Of a stretch of DNA of 64,000 nucleotides, positions 12,301 through 22,751 are shown in pieces. Below the pieces are notes generated by a model. The model was not told the DNA's origin. It did no database searches and was given only the letters and a program-made list of their open reading frames with translations. Numbering within the stretch: position 1 is the first letter of the stretch; every line of letters starts with the position of its first letter. The stretch is taken from assembly GCA_932294295.1 (NCBI GenBank), contig OW028581.1, positions 14,110,162 through 14,174,161 of the forward strand. The letters are read 5' to 3'. The DNA comes from Alitta virens (taxonomy: Eukaryota > Annelida > Polychaeta > Phyllodocida > Nereididae). The translations under genes and the position numbers were made by a program.

Positions 12301-15300
12301 ATGCTGTACCCAACTGCTGCAGAATTCCATATCAAACTTTTCCTGTAATTTGTCTATTACTGGAATAGATAAACAGCTCTTACATGCAGCGTAATGGCAC
12401 GTGTATGTATGGTAATTTTATCTAAACAAATGCAACCCATTAGATCTGAGTGCTAAAATTAGATGTCAAAGGTTAATTACACATAGTGGTGTTGTTTATT
12501 TCCTTTTCGACCTCCCTACTTCTCGTTGCATCAGTGAGGCTCGTGAGTTGTCCGGTTAACTGGTCGGCTTCTTGGTGGAGCTCACGTAGACTTCGTTGCA
12601 AGTGTTCCTATAAAAAATAGATAAAAATGCTTGAAAATAAATTATATGTTTTTGTATTTAAAATTGTGAATTCCTTAAATAGAAAAAGCAAGAAAATTAG
12701 GCTTACCATTCTGTCAAAGATAGCTTTAGATTGTCGATATTTGTAAGCCAGCATAAAGAAAGAAGCGAAATAGGTGCAAACTGTCATCATGTCTTTCTGA
12801 AATTAATTAGAACTTTTAAATGCAATTCTCAACAGATATCTGAAAATTAAAGATATATTTGTAATAAAAACCTCAACCAAATCTTCTGAACTGAAAGATG
12901 ATTCCGCGTAAAACATTTTTTCGGTTTGTTTTAGAACAAGATTCATGGCCCATCTGGAAATGAAATATTGCATAGGAAAATGTGAGAAATGTGTCAATGC
13001 ATTATTTTAATTTTGAGTATTACTAAATTTTCATATTGTTGACACTCACCTGTCATTGAGAAGAATTTCAGTTGGAAATAAGTTTGGTACAAAAGAATTT
13101 GCCAGTGTGCATAGTACTCTTGTATCGGCCAAATGACGAATGCTCTGAAAACATTATGCATCATATTTGCCAAGGCATAGACCAAAAGAAATAGATAACA
13201 ATGAAGTAATATAGATTCTATTTCAGTGCAAATTAATTCAAACGAGTAGACAAACCTGACACGCAAGTTTTGGATCTTTTGACTCCATCTGCAATTGGCA
13301 AATAATAAATACATATGATTATGATGAACCTTAAGGAAACCAGAGAAAATGTATTCGTTATTCAATGTAGAAAAATCTATATTCATATTATAGTTGTTAT
13401 TGTTAAGCTAAAAAGGTCCCAACTGATCAGGATTAATTATAAAGATATAAAAATGTTTACCTTTAGGTGCTTGTTCACAAGTTCAAGGATGCATTCGTAG
13501 GGTTTCGGCAATGTGTCTGATTCACTAGATCTGACTTTGAATTTTTTCATGTACTCTCCACCAGGGAATGGCTCGTAAATATTTTCCAAGTCTCCTTCCT
13601 GTTCGAAAGTAATGATTTAATGAGCAGATGAGCTTTGTGGATTCCAACCAGTTATTTGCATGCAACAATTCTAACTAGATGGTTCACAGTAATCAGTGTC
13701 TATGGTAGGCATGTAAAAGAACCCACTGTTGGATACCAAATGAACTGCAAGCTAGTTACAATTAAACAATATAAAATATTGTATAAAGGACTTATACAAA
13801 GCAAATAATTAATGCATGTGCAATCTTTCAGAAAATTTTCAAATCATGCTCTCAATAATTATTATATAGGAGTTTCAAAGCGGTTTAATAAAAACTTGCG
13901 CACAATAATGTCACGCGTTCCCCACCTGAGCATCCTCTTCAACCTTTTCTGTAATGGTGGATGAATTTCCGAAACCCAAAAGGAGAGACGATTTTGACTG
14001 AACTTTTCCTTTGGGTTTCTTTTTGACGGGAGGCGGTTCAGGAACCCACTGTAAATATATTAACAGGCCATTTGTGTGAAACTCTAGATAAATTTGTATA
14101 GGAAACTACATAGAAAACTTTTTAATGTGCAATTTGCCTGATTTATGTACTACTGCAAAACTTGCCTACCTTAAATGGGACTTCTGCCAAAATCTCATCA
14201 CTTTCATGCTGAAGAAATTCTGCTCTTTCCCAAACGAACCAAATGTCATTGCTAATGAGATGCCACAGAAAACCAAAGAGCTGAAAGGGTCATAAAAATA
14301 GCAAGCTAAGACAGAGATGCCAATTTCTGGAATGGTGAAAAAGTGAGTTTTGGCCCTTTTAAACTAGTTTATGTTAAAATGTTAAAGATTTATTCTGGTT
14401 CTCTTGGAGTGAGACAAATTAGAATATGGAAAATACTCAAGTCTAGAGGAGTGAGACAGCAACCAAATGAGTAGTTGTGTGTCTTTAGATTTTTCTCTCA
14501 TTGAATCTTTGGAAGCAAGAATTGAGTCCAAGTGTCAGCATGACAATAATCTGTGAAATGACTTGGGGATTAAAGTAAAATGCAAAACAAATGCGAACAA
14601 CTTAACTTTTGCTCTGGCTAGGACCATGGCAGCACAAAAAGAATTGAAATTTTGAACTTACTGCCTGAAAAGAAATAAACAGAGCATATTGTTCATAATA
14701 TGGTTGTGCTAAATAAGAAAAAGTTTAAATGCCACATAAACAATATGAAACTTGGACCCACATGATCAGAACTTTTGGGAGTAAACATACGGGAATCTAC
14801 ATGCACTTCAGAAGGCAAAAGTTTGCTGGAAAACAAATTGTGCAATGAAATAAAATTTAAAAAGTGTTTGCAACAAAAAATATACTGTGCCATTACTGCG
14901 CATCATGTGCACAGCAGAATATCTACAATTTTCTAAACGTGCAGTATCTACTATATTTATCATAGGCATTCTTTCCCAATAACATATAATCAAATTACCA
15001 TTTTATCAATTCATCTGTTGCCCATTGAATCCTGGTAATTTTCTGCTGCTGAGTTAAACTGAAAGGAGATCTTCTAACTGATATGCAAGAACATATATAA
15101 TATGCTATTAAATTTTATCTGACATGAATTAATTAATTGGTTTTTTTTTAAATAAGCTACACCTGTCCATCGGCTAGCGTTTCAATAAAAACACTGATTA
15201 TATTGATAAAAAGCTGACATCCAAAACAGACTAATGTCTAAAAATTAGATTTATATCAGTGACAAAAGTTTGCTTTATTTGATTACGTACCCTTCAAAAC

Positions 15301-15463
15301 TCTGGATTCTTTTGAAGTCTCTCCCAGTTAGACTTTGGATTAGCATCTTCATATTGGTTCCGCTCATCAGATCCATGAGAACATTGTTAATTAAGTGGTC
15401 ATAAGGCCGCAGTCTTAAGTTGACCCAGGCCGTGAATCCTCTGATTCTTGTCTTCTGTGTCAT
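6313..15463 (-). CDS. Calponin-homology and ankyrin-repeat protein, 26 exons, about 1009 aa
   Basis: I do not recognise a named orthologue. Exons in transcript order: 15463-15291, 15058-14999, 14825-14762, 14280-14170, 14048-13926, 13598-13461, 13288-13256, 13144-13050, 12953-12872, 12796-12707, 12607-12481, 12359-12280, 12147-12043, 11941-11812, 11731-11658, 11424-11182, 10660-10550, 10105-10006, 9528-9408, 9197-9044, 8618-8460, 8297-8122, 7917-7833, 7428-7334, 6856-6663, 6419-6313. All phases join. Residues about 8-120 resemble a CH (actin-binding type) domain: GFTAWVNLRLRP, then KITRIQWATDELIK, then FLWHLISNDIWFVWER. A Lys/Pro linker follows. About 235-290 (RHLADTRVLCTLANSFVP) looks like a second CH fragment. 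About 323-365 is a probable coiled coil (EHLQRSLRELHQEADQL). Ankyrin repeats fill about 550-1000: GNSALHLACRYGN, GSTLLHTASYFD, GNTPLHVKCYGD, TSLHIAASALSSKDVLEVLI. It is probably a cytoskeletal scaffold (inference). The weakest call is the donor after 7833 (GTTTTT). The stop codon overlaps an AATAAA. Confidence 0.83.
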
Positions 15464-16418
15464 TTTTGGCAGTTTAATTTAGTCTTACTCTTAGTACGCA
15501 CGTTAGCGGCTGTCAGTGAGAGAACTTCGATGCACCAGAATGATATAATATGTAACTCATGCGCAGTATGCGGCAGTAACCATAACAACACACTGCTGTT
15601 GTTTTTTCCTTTAACTTTTAACTGCAATAAATAGATAATTTGACAGTATATTTTACCCCAAAAAAGTATAACTAAATTTTGTCTGGCAGATGATTACATA
15701 TGTAGGCAGTAATTACATATATATATAATATGTTTTATTGACGTTTTGGAATCATGGTTAGATAATTCGTCATACAACAAATACTACAAATTAAACAACT
15801 ACAATTTTAACAATTTCAAGTATTAGAAATACTGGTTGTGAGATGAAGCTAAATATATATGTACATTAATTGAATAAGTGATTAAGTAATAGTTTCAGTT
15901 AATCGAGGTAATTACACATATTATGTCAATGACATATTATTCTATGACGGTGCATACCATATCAATTTGTACTGATCATTGTCAAGTTGAGAAGTTAGGG
16001 ACCACCATTTATAAACAGAGCAGTCGTCAGGGATTCCCGCGGTATTTCCCACCACATGGAAATAGGCCGTCTTGCGGCTCAACCAAATTTCCGGTTTAGA
16101 CTTGGCCGCACATATAGGAAAATGCGGACCAAGTAAATCGGATTTGTTTGCGGAATTATAATGACCAAAATCACATAATATATATATTACACTGCTGCCC
16201 TCTGTTATTACATATTTTACATTTATGTACTTTCATAAACATAGTTTTCAGTGATATTTACATGTAAAATGAATTATAAATCGGTCTGTCAAATTTAACC
16301 TAGACAAAGCTAGACAACTTCTGCTATACGATGCTACCTGCCACTAAACGGAACTGTCCGGCTATAGCTAGCTACTCAAAGCCAGATCTAAAAGTACATG
16401 CAGCCCCATTAGAGTTAA
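15464..16418. other. Upstream spacer of the CH-ankyrin gene
   Basis: AT-rich DNA between the CH-ankyrin start codon (15463) and the transposon terminus. It presumably holds that gene's promoter and any 5'UTR exon. No coding exon or recognised motif was identified. Confidence 0.5.
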
Positions 16419-17114
16419 GGCCCCTTCACACTTAGCCGGATCAGCCCAGTGTCCCGGAATGAAATTTCGTTAAATCCGGGGCGGTCTGGGCAAAAAAGTT
16501 TAAAATTTCAACAAACGAAATATTTGGCGGTGTGGACACGAAGGCAAGACGGTGGCAACACAGAGCAACACGGCCATTACACCGATGTGTATGGTCACTA
16601 CACGGATATGTACGGCGGAAACACGGTGGTGCACGGTGAACCAATGAACGAGCCACGGTTGTTGCCGGAGGTAACACGACTGTGACTGTGCCGGATGAGG
16701 GCGGAGTGAACCGGATGTAACACGGGGCCTTCACGGATATACCTGATCTTTACACGATCTTACTACGATATCACTATGGAGTTAAGCGGTTTTCACAGAT
16801 CGCTCTGAAATTGGTATTTAAACTGGCTGCGTTCCACTGTCCATCATTCCACTTCGGACTACCATACTGCAAAGGTGTTGCTGCTACTACAGAAGAATTG
16901 GATCTGTCTTTATCACACCATGACAGGGGGGAATTGGATGTGAAGTACCTGGCAAGAAGAACAGAAACTTCAAGATGATGCAGTGAGGGCCACAACAACA
17001 ACTGATGAAGATGACTTATTACAAAATGCTGGTGCTGCACCAAGAAGAAGAAGGCGAATGTGGGTGTGACCTTGGCTCCTAAGAAGACCTCTTTATGGGC
17101 AGTATGAAAAACTG

Positions 17115-18218
17115 ATGGCTGAATTAACTGCAGAAGATGTGGGTGGCTTCAAGAATTTCATGAGGAAGGAGCCTGACTTATTTCATGAAGTTCTTGCCAG
17201 AGTGGGACCTAGGATTACAAAGCAGGATACCTTTTGGAGGAGGGCCCTTGAACCTGGATTGAAACTGGCTATTACCTTGCGCTACCTGGGTACGGGCAAC
17301 AGCTACATGTCTCTGCAGTATGGATTTAGGGTAGCCTTCAATACCATTTCTATCCTTGTCATCGAAGTCTGCCAGGCCATCATAGATGAGTACTCAGCAG
17401 AAGTGATGCGTTGTCCTGTAACCCCAGAAGCCTGGAAAGAAGAAGTTGCCAATGGATTCTACAACAGATGGAACTTCCCCCTCTGTGTCGGCGCCATTGA
17501 TGGGAAGCACGTTGCCATCAGATGTCCAAGGAAGTCTGGATCCCTTTTCTACAACTACAAGGGATTTTTTTCTGTTGTCCTACTGGCTGTAGTTGATGCT
17601 GAATACAAGTTCCTCTATGTTGACATTGGTGCCAGTGGATCAGGCTCAGATGCTGGAGTGTTTAGTCAGACAGAATTGAAGGAAGCACTAGAAAGTGGGA
17701 ACATTGGATTACCTGAACCAGATAACCTGCCTAATGATGACCAACCAGTGCCTTACTTCATAGTTGGGGATGATGCCTTTGGACTGCAGACTTGGATGAT
17801 GAAGCCTCTGCCTCACAGGAACATGACCATGGAAGACCGAATCTTCAACTACAGACTTTCTAGAGCTAGACGGGTGGTAGAGAATGCCTTTGGACTTTTG
17901 GCTGTTAGGTTCAGGTGTCTCCTCACAACAATGCCTCAAAGTGCTGAAAGAGTGTACACCATAACTCTTGCTTGCTGTGTGTTGCACAACCTACTGAGGC
18001 TGAAGTATCCAACTGCTGAAGGTAATGCTGTGGACCAGGAAAATGCAGACACCCATGAGATCATCCCAGGTGCATGGAGGGAGAATGCCAATCTACCAGA
18101 CATGGGAGATGTGTACAGAGGCAACACCAACAGAGCAGCCAAGGAAATGCGGCAATACTTGGTCAACTACGTCAACTCAGGAGCGGGGAGTGTACCATGG
18201 CAACAAGACAAGATTTGA
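17115..18218 (+). CDS. HARBI1-like PIF/Harbinger transposase (DDE superfamily 4 nuclease)
   Basis: Intronless 367-residue frame. A helix-turn-helix-like segment lies at about 62-90 (SYMSLQYGFRVAFNTISIL), followed by the DDE_Tnp_4 catalytic core: Asp129 in GAIDGKH, Asp219 in FIVGDDAF, Glu256 in RARRVVENAFG. A C-terminal TLACCVLHNLLR helix is typical of HARBI1. It should cut and paste the element with the help of the Myb/SANT-like partner coded on the opposite strand. The same frame continues upstream of this Met: residues just before it (RRRRMWV, then a TGA at 17067-17069, then PWLLRRPLYGQYEKL) resemble the usual N-terminus of the family. The native start may therefore be upstream and lost to a nonsense change, plausibly CGA to TGA. 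The chosen start Met is the first one after that stop. Confidence 0.9.
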   Translation: MAELTAEDVGGFKNFMRKEPDLFHEVLARVGPRITKQDTFWRRALEPGLKLAITLRYLGTGNSYMSLQYGFRVAFNTISILVIEVCQAIIDEYSAEVMRCPVTPEAWKEEVANGFYNRWNFPLCVGAIDGKHVAIRCPRKSGSLFYNYKGFFSVVLLAVVDAEYKFLYVDIGASGSGSDAGVFSQTELKEALESGNIGLPEPDNLPNDDQPVPYFIVGDDAFGLQTWMMKPLPHRNMTMEDRIFNYRLSRARRVVENAFGLLAVRFRCLLTTMPQSAERVYTITLACCVLHNLLRLKYPTAEGNAVDQENADTHEIIPGAWRENANLPDMGDVYRGNTNRAAKEMRQYLVNYVNSGAGSVPWQQDKI

Positions 18219-18726
18219 AAACAACACGAATGATGTAAGTTTTAACATTTAATTCTTACGAAACTTCAGACATCTGCAGCACACAAGTGCAAAAAATATA
18301 CAGCATTTAATTACACAGCTTTCAATTATTGTCATGCAAACGTATGCAATACAGTTTACATGTAAAAACAAAATAATAATACAATGACCTGTAACTTTAA
18401 ATGTATAAACTTTCTTTTAATAAAAGTTCATTGTTCGTTTGCAGGTGAAAATTACTCTGTTGTGGTAGTTGGAGGCGTGGGCACCGAAAAGGAGGAGTTA
18501 TAGTAATCACCACCAACCACCCCCCCCCCCCCCCCACACTAGTGTTCAGCAAGTAGCTGGTCAGAGAAACATCCTGAGGCGTACTACAATCAAGTGGTGA
18601 CAGGGAAGGACAACCGTGCATAGGACCTGCAGTCAACCATGCCTGACTTATGATCGTCGAAGATGATGCAGTCGCAGGAGTGGAAATTGGTGCAGGCACA
18701 GGCGAAGGGGCAGACGACATGTGCGC

Positions 18727-20406
18727 CTAGGGGGAAGGGCCGGATGCAGGAGTGAACATCTGGGCAGCAGGGCTGGAAGAATGAGCGAACATCTGGGCAG
18801 CAGGGCTGGAAGAATGAGCGAACATCTGCGCAGCAGGGCTGGAAGAATGAGCGAACATCTGGGCAGCAGGGCTGGAAGAATGAGCGAACATCTGCGCAGC
18901 AGGGCTGGAAGAATGATGAGCGAACATCTGCGAAGAAGGGCCGGACGAACTGACTGTAGTAGCAGGAGCAGGGAGGACGAACTGCTGCTGATGAGGGGCA
19001 GGAGGCACGAACGGATGATACTGCTGTTGCTGTTGCAGTTGCTGTTGCAGTTGCTGTTGCTGTTGCTCCTGCAACTGGCACTTGCAACAATACGCCTGCT
19101 TGAACTGCATGAGGTGCTGCAACACTTGGGCCTGGTAATCCGACCAAGTGTCCGTGTCCATCTGCATGACCTCGTGGTATATCATGTCGGTGAAAATCCT
19201 CTTTGACAAGCTGGCTGAGTCATTTGGCTGACTCATCTTGGTCTGCATATCCCGCTGGAGATCAGTGGCTTTTTCAATCAGCTGGAAATAGGAAAGAACA
19301 CAACATTAGAGTAAGTCACATGGCAACTGCAACAGCATGTGCATTATTGACAATGTAATGACAAAGACACATCACCATACAGTGAACACTGGAAGTGCCA
19401 AGAAACAAAACTACCACTTTCTACTATGGAAAAGCTACAACTTTAAACTGCAAGATTACAATTACAACTTTAAACTGCAAGATTACAATTACATTATCCT
19501 GATTATCATGACAACTGAAGCAGTATACTTACTTGAGTGACAGCTTGTGTAGCATATCCACCTCCTCTACCTGCAAGGGTGGATGCATCACAGTCCTGAT
19601 GATGATGACGAGGCTCGTGATGACGTCTAGACGTCTTCTTGCTTGGAGGAGGGGCCCCCTTCTTGCTCCTGCTGCTGCTGCTGCCCTTGTAAGGCCCACC
19701 CTTGGACTTGCTGGTATCCGAATCCTTGCCATCATCCGATGTATCCACAATGACCTCCGCATCAGTAGTGTCATCATCCTCAGTGGTACCTCTGTTGCTG
19801 GTGGACGCACTTTTAGCCGATAAGCTGTGGGAAAGCTGACCACCTTTCTTCCTTTTCCCATCATCAACCCTCTTGATGTGCCTTTCCAGATAGCCAAAAT
19901 TTTCCATGATCCAGTTGTCCCGGTCTGTGAGGATTCTGGCTGCCCCACCAGAAGGCTTCTTGGTTGGATCAGTAAGCTGATGTCTGCATGGAGTCGATCC
20001 ACATCTTCAGCTGCTGGGCTGTACAAGACAGCTCCATCGCCTTCTGGTCGATTATTCTTGATTTTATGACAATCCGCTTGTACTCTGCAAGACGTCGGTT
20101 GTAGAGCATCTCCTGCCCACGGTACCAGTCAGCAACATCATGTTCCTGGTTCAAGGGTTCCTTCTTGTGCCTCTTCGCTTTTGCTGCAGGTGGCGGTGGA
20201 GCTGCAGCAGCAGTTACTGCAGGTTCAGCAGGTACTTCATCAGCAGCAGGTACATATGGCCCAGGTAAATCCGGCATGCCTTGCAGACTTTATGGTCTTG
20301 AAACCGTAGAGGTATTACTTCCTGCATCTTCTTCAACAGCAGGTGCAGGTTCCTCTTGCACAACAGTCTTCTTGGGACCCCTCCCTTTTCCTCTCCTAGG
20401 TGGCAT
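18727..20406 (-). pseudogene. Broken Harbinger accessory (Myb/SANT-like DNA-binding) gene
   Basis: Convergent to the transposase. The reading starts at 20406 (MPPRRGKGRGPKK), meets an in-frame TAA at 20290-20292, resumes at Met 20277, and runs through a basic helical segment (ADWYRGQEMLYNRRLAEYKR) to a stop at 19969. The natural continuation (DPTKKPSGG, then DRDNWIMENFGYLERHIK) is in the next frame, so a single-base frameshift lies near 19985. That frame runs to a donor before 19532 (ACTCAA/GTAAGT) and joins in phase to a second exon, 19281-18727. The second exon codes for KATDLQRDM, a Gln-rich stretch and a five-fold MFAHSSSPAAQ-type repeat. The WYRGQ...NRRLAEYKR and RDNW..ENF layout resembles the Myb/SANT-like partner that binds transposon ends in this superfamily. 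The family match is by pattern only. Confidence 0.65.
18753..18918 (-). repeat. 33-bp minisatellite inside the accessory gene
   Basis: About five tandem 33-bp units (GGGCAGCAGGGCTGGAAGAA core on the plus strand) keep frame and give repeated MFAHSSSPAAQ units on the minus strand. One unit has a 3-bp insertion (ATGATGAG). Confidence 0.85.
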
Positions 20407-21705
20407 GGTGGTTATATTCAAAGCATTGGTAGAGTTCATCAAACCAGAAGGTAATATCCAGAAGAAGTGGACGTTAATTCAATTAATTCGATGATCAACG
20501 ATGAACGACGTGAGACGGAATGATGCTTCTCCCAAGACGGCGGTGCTATATATACTAAGCCATCCGTACTCACTCCGTGTCAGTCTGTCTGACACCGTGT
20601 TGACACCTTGTTCACTCCGGCCTCTCCATATTAACCTCGTGTGACACCGTGTACATAACGGGGTTAATGGGGTCATGCAAATGACATGTAACCCGCTCTC
20701 CTTGTTCACTCCGTGTTGACTCTGTGTTGCCCCGTGTTGAACCGTGTTGGTCCTTGTACTCTCCGGCGTGAAAGTTACACTCCCGGTTGATGCCGGACTT
20801 AGCCGGAGATCACACGAAGTATACCGGAGTCAATACAGAGATACCCGGAGATCGGCGGAGTCTACTGGGAGTCTTCACGGATCAACAGGGATTAACACGG
20901 ATTAAATTAATCCGGTACGTCCAGCCTGAAAAATTTAACCTGTTTAATTTTTACCTGGAGTCCAATGGTGGTCCCGGATCGCCCCGGACAATGCCGGACA
21001 ATGCCGGAAATGAACACGAGGTCTACACGGCATTACCTGGAGTATGCCAGAGTTGACCTCTGGGAGGCTCCGGTGTCTGATCCGGCTATGTGTGAAGGGG
21101 CCTTAAGGAAATATGCTATCCAATAAATAGGCTATCATCTATATGCTACTGCTCTATATACCCAGTTCCTAGACATTTATGTCATATTTTACATCGTAAA
21201 AGAATATTCTCTGACATACAAAAGTTCAAGCAATATCTAAGCTGATTTTAAACAAAATTTCGGATGGACACCATCGAAACAAACATTGTCTGAAAACAGA
21301 TGTGTACTGTACAAGAGTGTACATATAGTATTACTCCAAAGGTCTCAGCAATTTTAATTATTTATGATAAAGAATGAAAATCCGTACAATTACAATATAA
21401 CTTACATTAATAATAGTAAAACTAGTCTCACCGTCGCACCCTAGATGTCGCCACCAACTAGGGCCACACTTCCTGCAGAGCCAAAAATTATGCCTATCTT
21501 TCTTGAGCTACTGATTAATAAAAAATATTAAAAGATTGCAGCACCAATCATTGATTAAAGGTACATGCTGCACGTTGTCAGATAATTTTCACAAGCGGTT
21601 TCGGTTTTTTTGTCTTATTGGTTCAGTCTCTGAACCAATTAGACAAAAAGAAATTTCCCGCTTCCAGTCCTTGGGCTTCCAGTCTAGCATGTTGGAAATA
21701 GCTTC

Positions 21706-21979
21706 CTTTTTTTTTTTTCTTCTTTTTGCATAATATCATACCATAGGCATAAAAGCATAGCCTGGTCACCTGGTGCGCCATTGACCTAGGTCAGTGCTCT
21801 AAGCTTATATATTCACCTGAAAAGGTATCAGTTCATAACTCCTTTTTTTTTTTATTCTTCATTTTGCATAATATCATACCATAGGCATAAAAGCATAGCC
21901 TGGTCACCTGGTGCGCCATTGACCTAGGTCAGTGCTCTAAGCTTATATATTCACCTGAAAAGGTATCAGTTCATAACTT
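21706..21979. repeat. Tandem duplication, two 138-bp units
   Basis: The unit beginning with a poly-T run followed by GCATAATATCATACCATAGG and ending CAGTTCATAACT occurs twice in a row, offset by 138 bases, almost identical apart from the poly-T run. Confidence 0.9.
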
Positions 21980-22743
21980 AAGTGTGATAGCCATTTTGTA
22001 AGGTATGCAATGTGATATTAGCAACAAAAATCACAAAGGGAAACCTGGCGGAGTTTGGTAGGCAGCTTCTGGGATAGGGGCGCTAATTAATTATTTAATA
22101 AAACAAATAATATAAACAAATACAAACTAGTAGAACAGTTTATCATAATTATGGTGATATGGTGAATCAATTTGACATATTTATTAACTAAAGGCCTAAA
22201 TATATCTATAAATCTACTGAAATAATATGATTTTAGTCTTTCCTTCGAGTAACATTTTGCAAATAATTTGTTTCCCTTAATTATTCTAGATAAGCCAAAC
22301 CATAAATAGTGATATGCAATTCAGTCATACAACATTAAATTGTGATAGCATTTTGTGTGTAGGCCTGCTATGTGAGATTGAATATTAATTAAAAAAAATT
22401 CACCTATGATAGATAATGAGCTTTTACTGAATAAGTCAATTTATGAACCAGATATAATATTATATATCTCATGAATGACCTCTACAGGTGAACTTCTGAG
22501 GACGGCAACTGCCGCCATCTATAATATAAGCTGGCAATAGTCATTGCTGCAAATGGAAGCTTGCAGGTGTCGTCCTCTGGTCAAAAAGAAAACAAATTTA
22601 TGGATGCGCTAAAATCGGGTCGGTCCGTCTATTAAGTTGATCCCCACAGTCCGTAGGAGACTGCGGTTCCAGCGCTACTTCTTCTTAACACGGAAATGCG
22701 GCTGATTTCAGGCGGTGTATTTCCCAGGGGAACCTCCGCCTAA

Positions 22744-22751
22744 TGACGTCA
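22744..22751. promoter_or_regulatory. CRE-like palindrome TGACGTCA, possible TYSND1 promoter
   Basis: Perfect CREB/ATF consensus in a locally GC-richer stretch. The distance to the TYSND1 coding exon (about 1.8 kb) would fit a promoter plus a spliced 5'UTR exon. No TATA box or other support was seen. Confidence 0.25.

Larger units (their letters stand above)
16419..21102. mobile_element. PIF/Harbinger-type DNA transposon, about 4.68 kb, two-gene layout
   Basis: The termini are inverted repeats: the left end reads GGCCCCTTCACACTTAGCCG, and the right end, reverse complemented, reads GGCCCCTTCACACATAGCCG, one difference over 20 bases. Both ends are flanked by TTAA, so a 3-bp TTA/TAA or a 4-bp TTAA duplication cannot be separated. 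Inside are a HARBI1-like transposase (+) and a convergent accessory gene (-), the classical PIF/Harbinger arrangement. The sub-terminal regions (16540-16760 and 20540-21060) are dense in CACGG/CCGTG words on both sides. The transposase frame from 17115 is intact, but its probable N-terminal extension has a stop codon, and the accessory gene carries a stop and a frameshift. The element is therefore probably recent but no longer fully competent. Confidence 0.85.

Noticed and set aside
14676..14678. Three-base microexon (GCA) between a good acceptor and GTAAGT in the CH-ankyrin gene
   Set aside because: Without it the neighbouring exons already join in phase and complete the CH domain; no evidence for use.
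18721..19206. Plus-strand frame of 161 residues
   Set aside because: Antisense shadow of the accessory-gene minisatellite and Gln-rich exon.
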